From CAYVHB01 sp964450865 (lineage in GTDB: Bacteria; Bacillota; Clostridia; Saccharofermentanales; UBA5734), in the NCBI GenBank assembly GCA_964450865.1, contig CAYVHB010000066.1, positions 1 through 8,212 of the forward strand: a DNA stretch of 8,212 bases, in the 5' to 3' direction. Made by a program: the position numbers and the translations under genes. Shown in pieces: positions 1 through 7,512 of this stretch; positions within the stretch are counted from its first letter, which is position 1, and the number at the start of each line of letters is the position of its first letter. Under the pieces are notes generated by a model. The model ran no database searches and was not told where the DNA came from. It saw only the letters and a list, made by a program, of their open reading frames with translations.

Positions 1-400
1 TGGCCACTTGAAGTGCCTCGTCTTTTGGATATCCATAGATACCACTTGAAATCAGCGGAAATGCTATGCTTTCACAATTGTATTCGACGGCTCTTTTTAG
101 CGCGTTCGTATAGGAGGCGTGCAGGTGCTGTTCATTCTGTTCCTTGCTCCAATGCCGATAAACGGGACCTGCAGCATGAATAATGAATTTAGCGGACAGA
201 CGGAATCCGGGCGTGATGACAGCCTCCCCAGTCTTAATCGGGGCGAGTTTATCACAAGCAGCCTGAAGTTTTGTAGCTCCAGCTGCATTGAATATTGCTC
301 CGCAAACCCCACCGCCCATTTGCAGATCGGTGTTGGCTGCATTAACGATGGCGTCAACTTTCATTTTTGTGATGTCCTGCCGGACGATAGTAAAGGGCAT
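1..400 (-). CDS. Macro-domain protein (ADP-ribose-binding/hydrolase family), C-terminus outside window
   Basis: The minus-strand frame opens with ATG at 400 and stays open to the left edge (133 codons), so the C-terminus is missing. The start is supported by a GGAGG about 6 nt upstream. The protein begins MPFTIVRQDITK and carries the macro-domain ADP-ribose loop VDAIVNAAN (residues 15-23), a GGG stretch at 29-31, an AAGPVYR segment near 75-81, and the second ligand loop ISSGIYGYP near residues 116-124. Family members bind ADP-ribose or O-acetyl-ADP-ribose in the cytoplasm, and many remove ADP-ribose from proteins or nucleic acids. The residue matching catalytic Asp35 of E. coli YmdB is Cys33 here (GGGVCGAIF), so YmdB-like chemistry should not be assumed. 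The gene runs divergently from the hydrolase remnant and the YdeI-type gene. Macro-fold assignment is firm; the reaction is not. Confidence 0.92.
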   Translation of the reverse strand, partial: MPFTIVRQDITKMKVDAIVNAANTDLQMGGGVCGAIFNAAGATKLQAACDKLAPIKTGEAVITPGFRLSAKFIIHAAGPVYRHWSKEQNEQHLHASYTNALKRAVEYNCESIAFPLISSGIYGYPKDEALQVA

Positions 401-452
401 ACTGCACCTCCGTGTTAATCGCTAATATTCTTTTTATGCAGTTCTTTGTACA

Positions 453-489
453 AAAGGACTCCGGTATTGATACAATGCCGGAGTTCTTT
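453..489. terminator. Strong hairpin, possible bidirectional intrinsic terminator
   Basis: A 16-bp stem with one or two G-T pairs is formed by 453-468 (AAAGGACTCCGGTATT) and 474-489 (AATGCCGGAGTTCTTT), with a 5-nt loop. The A-rich left arm and T-rich right arm give a short T-rich trailer on both strands. It lies 53 nt upstream of the macro gene start, and no intact gene ends into it on either strand. It may therefore be left from a lost gene, or may insulate the macro gene from minus-strand transcription. Confidence 0.55.
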
Positions 490-510
490 CATTTCAGGGG
501 CTTTCGAGGT

Positions 511-516
511 TATAAT
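511..516 (+). promoter_or_regulatory. Possible -10 box for the hydrolase remnant
   Basis: A perfect TATAAT lies 33 nt before the first plausible start codon of the alpha/beta-hydrolase remnant. The expected -35 position (488-493, TTCATT) matches the consensus poorly, so this may be a relict promoter or chance. Confidence 0.25.
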
Positions 517-548
517 GATCGAAAACCGGCTTGATATTTCCTGATGAA

Positions 549-758
549 ATGCCAGAAAATAGTTGAACGTGGAACAGGGCTGCCGCTATGATGGTTGCAT
601 GGTTTCATGGAAGCGGTGGCGACGTTCACCAGGCCAATATGCTCCCCGACGGCATCATCGGTTCTCGGCTCATTGTTATGGAAAAAGCGGACCAGGCCCT
701 CCACCGGGGGCATCAGGATGAGTTTTTACGGATCATCAAGGACTTTTTCAAGGTTTAA
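549..758 (+). pseudogene. Alpha/beta-hydrolase remnant with large internal deletion and frame disruptions
   Basis: Both ends of an alpha/beta-hydrolase are readable but the middle is gone. In one frame (about 556-620) the translation reads KIVERGTGLPL, a TGA stop at 589-591, then WLHGF, which is the usual N-terminal strand and the HGF oxyanion-hole motif. A possible ATG at 549 is one base out of phase with this stretch. In another frame, 588-758 encodes the typical C-terminal end, including IIGSRLIVMEKADQALHRG and DEFLRIIKDFF, ending at TAA. Intact enzymes of this type are about 230-280 residues, so roughly 200 codons including the nucleophile elbow appear deleted near 620-645. The catalytic His normally in a GHALH context is Gln here (DQALH). 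I see stop, frameshift and deletion together, so this is a dead gene. The specific substrate class cannot be told. Confidence 0.7.
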
Positions 759-872
759 AGCGTTGGTTTCGGATTTCGGCGACTTCGATTTGGCAGGTGT
801 CCCGTGGCCAATCAGACTTTCTGGAAATAACTCGACTTAGCGGTTAGCTCCATGACTTTGGAGGCATATCGA

Positions 873-1436
873 TTGAAAATCGGAAAAACAATTTACGTCA
901 GGGACTGGAAAGAATGGCGAGCCTGGCTGGCGGTCAATTTTCAAACGGAAAAGGAAATCTGGCTGATACTTCCCAACAAAAATTCAGGCAGGCAGCGCAT
1001 TGAATATAATGAAGCCGTTGAGGAAGCCTTGTCTTTCGGCTGGATCGATAGCACCGTCAAGTATTATGACGACCAATCAACTGTGCAACGTTTTTCACCC
1101 AGGAGTCCTGACAGCGCCTATTCCCAAGCCAATATCGAACGGCTCAGGGGGTTGCTGGCGCAAGGCCGTCTTCATCCTTCGGTACAGAAATCCGTTATGG
1201 ATGTGCTGAATAATGATTTTGTTTTTCCGCCGGATATCATCAAAGCCATCCAGGAAAACAAAAAAGCATGGCAAAATTACCAGAATTTCTCGCCAGTTTA
1301 TCAGAGAATCCGTGTGGCCTATATTGAAGGAGCTCGCAACAGAGCCGATGAATTCAACAAAAGGCTGAATAACTTCATAAAGCAGACAGAGAAGAACAAA
1401 CTGATCGGATATGGTGGAATAGAAAAATACTACTAG
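873..1436 (+). CDS. YdeI/OmpD-associated (OmdA) family protein
   Basis: This is a soluble protein of about 187 residues with no signal peptide or membrane segment. The N-terminal half has family features: EWRAWL, EKEIWLI, the conserved YNEAVEEALSFGWIDS block, and QRFSPRSPDS with NIERL after it. The C-terminal half is the OmdA-type helical segment, from FPPDIIKAIQ through the Arg/Lys-rich RNRADEFNKRLNNF. Homologues are annotated as bacteriocin-protection or YdeI/OmpD-associated proteins, but their biochemical role is not established. I prefer the TTG start at 873 because GGAGG at 860-864 sits 8 nt before it and the protein then opens MKIGKTIYVRDWKEW, where homologues begin. An in-frame ATG at 852 would add 7 residues but has no Shine-Dalgarno. 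The DUF362-ferredoxin gene follows after 65 nt on the same strand and may be co-transcribed. Confidence 0.85.
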   Translation: MKIGKTIYVRDWKEWRAWLAVNFQTEKEIWLILPNKNSGRQRIEYNEAVEEALSFGWIDSTVKYYDDQSTVQRFSPRSPDSAYSQANIERLRGLLAQGRLHPSVQKSVMDVLNNDFVFPPDIIKAIQENKKAWQNYQNFSPVYQRIRVAYIEGARNRADEFNKRLNNFIKQTEKNKLIGYGGIEKYY

Positions 1437-1468
1437 TTGCCAGGAATATATGTGAGAATAGCCGGATC

Positions 1469-1474
1469 TATAAT
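1469..1474 (+). promoter_or_regulatory. Possible -10 box before DUF362-ferredoxin gene
   Basis: TATAAT occurs in the 65-nt gap before the DUF362 gene, 27 nt upstream of its ATG. No good -35 hexamer lies at 16-18 nt spacing; the nearest TTG-type hexamer (1437-1442) is 26 nt away. The gene may have its own weak promoter or be read from the YdeI-type gene. Confidence 0.25.
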
Positions 1475-1501
1475 AAACCAGGGCGTCTCAAGGAGAAGCA
1501 C

Positions 1502-2653
1502 ATGAGCAAAGTCATTATTCAAGCGTGCAAAAATTATCAACTGGAAAACGTCATTGAAAAAATAAATCACGCAGTGGAAATTCTCGGCGGCTGGGAGAAG
1601 TATGTCAAGCCACAGGATAAAGTACTCCTCAAGGTTAATCTGATCGGGCCCAAGTCCTCCGAGTCGGCTGCCGTAACACACGCCGAGTTTGTCCGGGCGA
1701 TGGTCCGGATATTAAAAAGCAAGAACTGTACAGTATGGATCGGTGATAGCGCAGGAGGGGCTATTGCCGGCGTAGCGCCCACCACGCAAAGCTTCAAGGT
1801 GGCCGGATACGAGCGGGTGGCGGCGGAAGAAGGTGCAATCATCAAAAACTTCGACCGTGAGGGCGTGCTGTCTGTACAACCGAAAAGTGGTTGCGAAGAA
1901 CTGATGCATATTGCCAGGCCGATGTTCGACGCAGATGTGGTGATCAACTTGCCAAAATTGAAAACACACTCGGCACAGATTTTTTCCGGGGCGGTTAAAA
2001 ATGTATTCGGTTGCATACCAGGGCTGAAGAAGGCGAAGTATCACAAAATGGCGCCTGATCCAGCTGATTTCGGTCAAATCATCTGCGACATCCATGATGC
2101 AACGAAAATAAAGCTGCACATTATGGATGGCATTCTGGCTATGCAGGGAGAAGGTCCGACGGCGGGCAGCGTCTATCGGGCCGATAAAATCCTTGTCAGT
2201 GAAGATCCCCTGGCATTGGATGCGGTGGCCGCAAAAATGGTGGGGATAGCTGTTGAAGATGTGCCGATCCTGGAAACGGCCTGCAAACGGAACCTCGGTG
2301 AAGGCCGCTTGAAAAACATTACACTGGCCGGTGATTATGAGCAAGTCCCGAGGTTGGCCGGTTTCAAGTTGCCCATACGCCTCCGGGGGTCCATGAAAGG
2401 CAATAGCAAGGCCCTGGTCAACGTGATTGATTTCTTCAACACACACCCCAGGATCAACCCGGATAAATGCAAAAAGTGCAATATGTGCGTGGAAAGCTGT
2501 CCGGTCCAGGCAATTGACAAGCGTACGAAGCAAATTGACTATACTGTATGTATAGCGTGCATGTGCTGTCATGAATTGTGCATGTTCAAGGCCGTCGAGC
2601 TGAAAAATGACAACAGATTGGCCGGTTTTATTGCTGGTTTTTTCAGAAAGTGA
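1502..2653 (+). CDS. DUF362 domain protein with C-terminal 2x[4Fe-4S] ferredoxin domain
   Basis: This is a 383-residue cytoplasmic protein. Residues about 1-300 form the DUF362 domain, recognisable from VLLKVNLIGP near the start, WIGDSAGG, the central NLPKLKTH segment, and the GAVKNVFGCIPG stretch. Residues 321-370 form a bacterial-type ferredoxin domain with two CxxCxxCxxxC clusters. The ligands are Cys323, 326, 329 and 333 (followed by Pro), and Cys350, 353, 356 and 360. Cys355 is an extra cysteine in the second motif. Two [4Fe-4S] clusters in an electron-transfer role are therefore expected; the partner and substrate of DUF362 are not known. The ATG is well placed, with AGGAG 6 nt upstream. 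The gene follows the YdeI-type gene by 65 nt, and a flavodoxin-like N-terminal remnant lies 8 nt after its stop, hinting at an ancestral redox pair. Family assignment is secure; function is not. Confidence 0.9.
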   Translation: MSKVIIQACKNYQLENVIEKINHAVEILGGWEKYVKPQDKVLLKVNLIGPKSSESAAVTHAEFVRAMVRILKSKNCTVWIGDSAGGAIAGVAPTTQSFKVAGYERVAAEEGAIIKNFDREGVLSVQPKSGCEELMHIARPMFDADVVINLPKLKTHSAQIFSGAVKNVFGCIPGLKKAKYHKMAPDPADFGQIICDIHDATKIKLHIMDGILAMQGEGPTAGSVYRADKILVSEDPLALDAVAAKMVGIAVEDVPILETACKRNLGEGRLKNITLAGDYEQVPRLAGFKLPIRLRGSMKGNSKALVNVIDFFNTHPRINPDKCKKCNMCVESCPVQAIDKRTKQIDYTVCIACMCCHELCMFKAVELKNDNRLAGFIAGFFRK

Positions 2654-2661
2654 GGCATCTG

Positions 2662-2709
2662 ATGAAGGCTGCGGTGATCTATTATTCAACCGTCCTCAAC
2701 ATTCGTTAA
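2662..2709 (+). pseudogene. Flavodoxin-like N-terminal remnant
   Basis: An ATG 8 nt after the DUF362 stop opens a 15-codon frame, MKAAVIYYSTVLNIR, then TAA. It resembles the first strand and phosphate-loop start of flavodoxins (typically MKxxIIYYSxTGNT), where TGN would be replaced by VLN. No flavodoxin-like continuation is visible in any plus-strand frame up to 2900. With so few residues this could be coincidence, but a flavodoxin next to a DUF362-ferredoxin gene is biologically plausible. Confidence 0.4.
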
Positions 2710-2850
2710 ATGCTGATAGATTGAAACCGGTGTTTAGACTATAATCATGAATACAGCAAATACAATATCCGGATTGGCATAGATCGCGTCTGACAAGATC
2801 ATGAAGCGGCTCGTTCTTCCCTTTCGGCATTCAACCCGACCCTGGACAGG

Positions 2851-2856
2851 TATAAT
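2851..2856 (+). promoter_or_regulatory. Probable -10 box for hybrid histidine kinase
   Basis: A perfect TATAAT lies 48 nt before the kinase start, giving a predicted leader of about 40 nt. A weak -35 candidate is TTCAAC at 2830-2835 with 15-nt spacing. The rest of the gap from 2710 to 2904 holds no other gene or clear terminator hairpin. Confidence 0.4.
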
Positions 2857-2904
2857 ATGTAACGTCCGAAAAATGAAAATCCATACAGGAACAGGCAGGG
2901 ACCT

Positions 2905-5163
2905 ATGTACGATAGCAAAACAATCGGCAATTTATTCGAACCCGTTCCGACTTCGACCGGTTTCATGATTATCGGCCGCGACTGGCGGATCATCCGCTTT
3001 GACGGCACCGCCCTGGATCGCCTGAATCGCAGCCCGGAAGAATTGCACGGCATGATTTTCTGGGAGGCTTATCAGTGCTCTGTTGATGCCACCCTCGAGA
3101 CGGCTTTGCGCCTGACGATGGAAAAGCGCGAAGCCCGGCATCTAACCTGGTACAGCCAGGTGACACAGCGCTGGTTAAGTTTTGCCATCCACCCGGATGA
3201 GCCGGGGCTGACATTTTCCTGGCAGGACATCACGGAAAGCCGCAAGACTGAGCAGTTGCTGCGCTCCAGCGAAGAGATGCTGCGCATCGTCCTGAATAAT
3301 TCGCGGGATGCGATCAACATGTATGATCTTTCAACGGGCCAGTATGTCTTTATGAGTCCGGTCCAGACCCAGCTGACCGGCTATACAGCAGAAGACGTCA
3401 ACCGCCTGTCCTCGACCGAGGCGTTACAGCTGGTCCATCCGGATGATCGTGCGGAGGCCGGCGATCATTTCCAGCGGATCCTGGCCGGCCTGGAAGACAC
3501 CAGCGAGGTTGAGTACCGCCTGCTGACCAAAAGCGGCGAGTACCGCTGGATCAGTGACCGCCGGACACTTGTCCGTGATCAGAACGGCCAGCCAGTGGCC
3601 TTTGTGGGCGTGAATCGGGATATTACCCGCCAGAAACAGATTGAAGAGCAGATCCGGACCAGTGAAGCCCGTTTCCGTGTGCTGATCAATGCCCTGGCCC
3701 AGGCCTGGTGGGAGTGTGACGCGGACGGCATCGTCCGCACGGACTCACCAAGCTGGCGGACCTATACGGGCCAGACCGAGGCGCAATACCTGGGCGATGG
3801 CTGGAGCGATGCCGTCCATCCGGATGACAGGACCCGGGTGATGATGGCCTGGAAAATGGCCGTGCAAAAGGGCGCCCAGACCGATAATGAATACCGTTTG
3901 TGGGGACCGCAGGGCACATGGATCTGGAGTAACGGTTTTGCCACACCGCTGCGCGGCAGCGATGGTGAAATCATTCGCTGGATAGGCCTGAACATTGATA
4001 TTTCCCGGCGCAAACTGGTTGAAGAAAAGCTGCGTCAGGCCAATGAGAATAAAAATGTATTCCTGAGTACACTCTCCCATGAACTGCGCAATCCGCTGGC
4101 GTCGATCATGATGGGCATTTCCTTGCTTAAACAACTGCCGATGAGCGGCGAAAGCAGTAAAAAGGCCCAGGAAATCACCGGACTGATGGAGCGCCAGACC
4201 GGTCAGCTGTCGCGACTGGTCGATGATCTCCTCGACGTGACCCGCATTGCCCGGCAACGCATTGTACTGAAAAAAGAAAAGGTCATTCTCAATCATCTGC
4301 TGCAGCAGGCAATCAGCGACTATCAGGCGGTCTTTGCCAAATACAGCGTCAGCCTGCAAATGATCCTGACCGACCAGCCCATCGAACTGGAGGCCGATCC
4401 GGTCCGCCTGACGCAGGTCATCTGCAATCTGCTGCATAATGCTGTCAAGTTCACGGATCCGGGCGGTACAACCGTTGTCACCCTCACCCGGGAAGCAAGC
4501 CCGGCCCAGGCTGTCATCAGGATCCGGGACAATGGCCTGGGCATCGCACCGGCTGTCCAGGCCGAACTGTTTGAGCCTTTTATGCAGGCGGATCAGTCGC
4601 TGGACCGCAGCGGCGGCGGTCTCGGTCTGGGGCTGGTCATCGCCAAGGGTATCGTGACCATGCATGGCGGCACGGTCGAAGCAGCCAGCGCCGGATTGGG
4701 CCAGGGCTCGGAATTTACGGTCCGGCTGCCCATTCAGCCGACAACCGGCAAACAGGCCAGCATGTATGCCTCACCGGTCCGGGAAGCGAGCCGGGATCTG
4801 CGGATCTTGCTGATCGAAGATAATCCGGATCTGTCGGACATTCTCTGCGAAATGCTGCAGCTGCTCGGGCACAAAACAGCCTCTGCAGCCAGTGGGTTGA
4901 CCGGTATGGCCCAGGCCCGGGAATTTCGGCCGGATGTGATTATCTGTGATATCGGGTTGCCGGGCATGAATGGCTATGAAGTAGCGGCCAGGATCCGCCA
5001 GGATCCGGAGCTGCGCCATATCTTTCTTATCGCCTTTTCAGGCTATGCCCAGCCGGAGGACCTGGAGCGCTCACGAGCTGGCGGCTTTAACCGCCACCTG
5101 GCAAAACCGGTCGATGCCCAGACGCTGATGAAAATCCTGGCTGAAGTACCGCGGATTATCTGA
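2905..5163 (+). CDS. Soluble hybrid sensor histidine kinase / response regulator (PAS-PAS-PAS-HisKA-HATPase-REC)
   Basis: This is a 752-residue protein with no signal peptide or membrane segment, so it senses something in the cytoplasm. Three PAS domains lie at about 13-115, 120-248 and 251-375. The last two end in PAC-type motifs (GVNRDIT, GLNIDIS) and contain the HPDD motif. The HisKA domain follows, with phospho-acceptor His392 in LSHELRNPLA. The ATPase domain has an N box at Asn508-Asn512 (NLLHNAVKF), G1 at Asp542 (DNGLGI), an F box (LFEPFMQAD) and G2 from Gly570 (GGGLGLGL). The C-terminal receiver (633-752) has Glu638 and Asp639, phospho-acceptor Asp682 (CDIGLPGMNGYE), Ser712 and Lys734, so all key phosphorelay residues are present. 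There is no DNA-binding or enzymatic output domain, so phosphate must pass to an unlinked partner or the receiver must tune the kinase. The start has a modest AGGGA rather close to the ATG. The gene is convergent with the LRR gene. The signal is unknown. Confidence 0.95.
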   Translation: MYDSKTIGNLFEPVPTSTGFMIIGRDWRIIRFDGTALDRLNRSPEELHGMIFWEAYQCSVDATLETALRLTMEKREARHLTWYSQVTQRWLSFAIHPDEPGLTFSWQDITESRKTEQLLRSSEEMLRIVLNNSRDAINMYDLSTGQYVFMSPVQTQLTGYTAEDVNRLSSTEALQLVHPDDRAEAGDHFQRILAGLEDTSEVEYRLLTKSGEYRWISDRRTLVRDQNGQPVAFVGVNRDITRQKQIEEQIRTSEARFRVLINALAQAWWECDADGIVRTDSPSWRTYTGQTEAQYLGDGWSDAVHPDDRTRVMMAWKMAVQKGAQTDNEYRLWGPQGTWIWSNGFATPLRGSDGEIIRWIGLNIDISRRKLVEEKLRQANENKNVFLSTLSHELRNPLASIMMGISLLKQLPMSGESSKKAQEITGLMERQTGQLSRLVDDLLDVTRIARQRIVLKKEKVILNHLLQQAISDYQAVFAKYSVSLQMILTDQPIELEADPVRLTQVICNLLHNAVKFTDPGGTTVVTLTREASPAQAVIRIRDNGLGIAPAVQAELFEPFMQADQSLDRSGGGLGLGLVIAKGIVTMHGGTVEAASAGLGQGSEFTVRLPIQPTTGKQASMYASPVREASRDLRILLIEDNPDLSDILCEMLQLLGHKTASAASGLTGMAQAREFRPDVIICDIGLPGMNGYEVAARIRQDPELRHIFLIAFSGYAQPEDLERSRAGGFNRHLAKPVDAQTLMKILAEVPRII

Positions 5164-5171
5164 CAATCCGC
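5151..5171. terminator. Hairpin shared by two convergent stop codons
   Basis: GCGGATT (5151-5157) pairs perfectly with AATCCGC (5165-5171) across a 7-nt loop. The kinase TGA (5161-5163) lies in the loop, and the LRR gene's stop (5172-5174) immediately follows the right arm. There is no T-tract on either strand, so it is at best an imperfect bidirectional terminator. Confidence 0.4.
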
Positions 5172-7472
5172 TCAGGCTGCCGGTCTGGCCGATTTTACCG
5201 CGGTATAGGACCCGAACACCCGGGTGTCACCCACCATGCGGTAGGCCCGCATCTTATAGTAATATGTTTGACCCTTTTTCAGGCTGCCGTTCGTGTAGCT
5301 GGTTGTACGGGCGCTGCCGATGGTCTTGACAAGTGTGAAAGAGCCGCCGGCGCTGGTTGCCCGGTAAATCCGGTAGCCACTGGCTCCGGCAACTGCCTGC
5401 CAGGTCAGGCGGATGCTGCTGGTCCCGCTGGCCTGGGCCTTGAAGCTGGCCGGAACGGACGGCACCGGCGTAGCTGCGACAACCTTGCTGAAAGTGCTGT
5501 AAACCCGGCTGTCAGCAACGACCCGGTAAGCCCGGATCTTGTAATAGCAGGTCCGGCCTGTGGTCAGACCCGTGTTCTGATAGGATGTTTCAGAAGATGC
5601 CAGCGTTTTGATCCGGCTAAAGGTGCCATCGGCGCTGCCGGCGCGATAAATCTGATAATACTGCGCGCTGTCGGCTGCATGCCAGGCCAGCTTGACACTG
5701 TTATATCCGCCCGACCTGGCCGTCAGCGTACTCTGGGGAACAAAAACGGCGGTCGCGTACCCCTCCCAGGCCGGGGTCGTGAAGCCGGTCTTATTAGCCA
5801 GGTAATAGATGGTGAAGCCGTCAGCACAGCCGGAAAAACAGCCTTCACCCAGTTGCGGCGCCTTGCCGAAGAAATAGACTTTTTGCAGACCGGCACAGCT
5901 GGCAAAGGCATATTCACCCAGTCGGGTGACATTCTTCGGGATGGAAACACGGGTCATCGCACAACCGCTGAACGCATCGTCGCCAATGGTTGACAGGCTG
6001 CCTGCACCACCCGCGCCAGCGAGATTCAGGCTGGCCAGGCTGCTGCAGCCGCTGAAGGCTGACGATGCGATGGTCTGCAGGGTCGTGGGCAAGCTGACAC
6101 TGGCCAGACTGCTGCAGGCGTTGAACGCATTGTAGCCGATTTCGGCCAGCTGGCTGGAAACCTGCACATTGACCAGGGCCGAACATTGACTGAAAGCGGC
6201 AGCAGCGATCCGGGTTACGGTATTCGGGATCGCGTAAGCAGTATCCGGCTTGCCGGCCGGATAACAGATCAGGGCTGTCTGGCCTTTGCTGTAAAGGACA
6301 CCATCCGGCGCGACGAAGCTGGCACTGCCAGCTGCAACAGTCAGGGCTGTCATCCGGGTACAATTGGCAAAGGCTGAATCAGCGACAGTTGTCAGGCTGG
6401 CCGGCAAATCCAGGCCAGGCAGGCTGCTGCAGCCATAAAATGCCGAGTCACCGATTGCGGTCAGGCCTTCAGCGAGGCTGACCCGGGTCAGGCCCGTACA
6501 GCTGATGAATGCGGTCGTGCCGATGCTGCTCACGCTGCCGGGAATGGATAGTGCAGCCAGACTGGTACAACTGCTGAATGCCGACAGGCCAATGCTGGTC
6601 ACGCCGTCCGGAATCGTTACAGTGGCCAGGTTTTCGCAGCTGTCGCAGGCAAAGTCGCCGATACTGGTTACGCTGTCTGGAATCTCCAGGCTGGTCAGGC
6701 TCTGGCAGTAGAGGAACATCCGCGAACTGAGCGCGGTCAGGCTGGCTGACAGATCCACGTCCACCAGGGCTGTGCAGTAGCTGAACAACTGGTCCCCGAC
6801 CGTGGTGACACTGTCAGCAAACTGAACATCGGTCAGGGCCTTGCAATACGAAAACACCAGGTCGCCGAGGGTTTCCACCCCGTCCGTGATCTCCAGGGAG
6901 GCCAGAGTGGTGCTGGCCAGGAACGCACCTTCTCCGAGATGTTTCACGCCAGCCGGGATGGCATAGGTGGTGGCGGTTCGACCGGCCGGATAAAAGAGCA
7001 GTTCAGACTGGTCCTCATTGTACAGGATACCAGCCGCACTGGTCAGATTCCCATTTGCCGGATCAACGTCAATCGTGGTCAGGGTGCTGCAGTACCAGAA
7101 GGGCCCGCGGCCCAGGCTGGCCACGCCTGATCCGAGACTCACCGATTTCAGATTGGGGCTATCACTGAAAGCAAAGTCGCCAATGCTGGTCACGCTGTCC
7201 GGGATCGTCACACTTTGCAGATTGCAATACCAGAAAGCCCGGTCGGCGATGGCGACGACCGGATAACCGCCGAGCGAGGCCGGAATGACAAGGTCGCCGC
7301 CAGTCTGGGAGAAGTCGGTAATCGTGGCCTGGCCATCCGTGACCGTATAGGTGTAATCGCCTGCCGTCTCAGCAATCACGATGGTCCGGAGCAGGATAGC
7401 CGGTCCGGCCAGCAGGATCAGAAAGAGCGGCAGCAGCAGATAAATCAGTGAACGGCGTCGTGTCTGACTCAT
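5172..7472 (-). CDS. Secreted BspA-like leucine-rich-repeat protein with two C-terminal fibronectin type III domains
   Basis: This is a 766-residue exported protein. Residues 1 to about 36 form a signal peptide: a basic TRRR, a long hydrophobic run, and cleavage probably near IAETA. Residues about 40-575 are roughly 18 LRR_5 (Treponema pallidum/BspA type) repeats of about 23 residues, such as IPDSVTSIGDFAF followed by an (A/F)xxC turn. They are interrupted twice by the DGVLYxxxxxxLxxYPAG insertion common in this family. Residues 581-670 and 671-766 are two similar FN3 domains, each with a YYKxRAYR strand near its end. There is no LPxTG motif, choline-binding repeat, SLH or dockerin, so the protein ends right after FN3 and its attachment to the cell is not evident. 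Family members take part in surface adhesion and binding to host or substrate. The start is supported by GAGGTGG a few nt before ATG. Expression may involve the inverted repeat 41-78 nt upstream. Confidence 0.93.
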   Translation of the reverse strand: MSQTRRRSLIYLLLPLFLILLAGPAILLRTIVIAETAGDYTYTVTDGQATITDFSQTGGDLVIPASLGGYPVVAIADRAFWYCNLQSVTIPDSVTSIGDFAFSDSPNLKSVSLGSGVASLGRGPFWYCSTLTTIDVDPANGNLTSAAGILYNEDQSELLFYPAGRTATTYAIPAGVKHLGEGAFLASTTLASLEITDGVETLGDLVFSYCKALTDVQFADSVTTVGDQLFSYCTALVDVDLSASLTALSSRMFLYCQSLTSLEIPDSVTSIGDFACDSCENLATVTIPDGVTSIGLSAFSSCTSLAALSIPGSVSSIGTTAFISCTGLTRVSLAEGLTAIGDSAFYGCSSLPGLDLPASLTTVADSAFANCTRMTALTVAAGSASFVAPDGVLYSKGQTALICYPAGKPDTAYAIPNTVTRIAAAAFSQCSALVNVQVSSQLAEIGYNAFNACSSLASVSLPTTLQTIASSAFSGCSSLASLNLAGAGGAGSLSTIGDDAFSGCAMTRVSIPKNVTRLGEYAFASCAGLQKVYFFGKAPQLGEGCFSGCADGFTIYYLANKTGFTTPAWEGYATAVFVPQSTLTARSGGYNSVKLAWHAADSAQYYQIYRAGSADGTFSRIKTLASSETSYQNTGLTTGRTCYYKIRAYRVVADSRVYSTFSKVVAATPVPSVPASFKAQASGTSSIRLTWQAVAGASGYRIYRATSAGGSFTLVKTIGSARTTSYTNGSLKKGQTYYYKMRAYRMVGDTRVFGSYTAVKSARPAA

Positions 7473-7512
7473 AAAACCACCTCAGCAGGCCGGAACGGTC
7501 GCGTTTCCCATA

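Noticed and set aside
759..872. Further coding sequence between the hydrolase remnant and the YdeI-type gene
   Set aside because: The frame that is open here continues from the remnant in a different phase and resembles no known protein; no promoter with good spacing was seen either.
1712..2689. Long minus-strand open frame (325 codons) opposite the DUF362-ferredoxin gene
   Set aside because: It is antisense to a gene with clear domains and ferredoxin motifs; its translation shows no recognisable family and it has no convincing ribosome binding site.
3745..4665. Minus-strand open frame (306 codons) opposite the histidine kinase
   Set aside because: Shadow of the GC-rich kinase coding sequence; the translation has no domain features.
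5268..5993. Plus-strand open frame (241 codons) opposite the LRR/FN3 gene
   Set aside because: Shadow of a repetitive GC-rich gene on the other strand; low-complexity Gly/Ala-rich translation.
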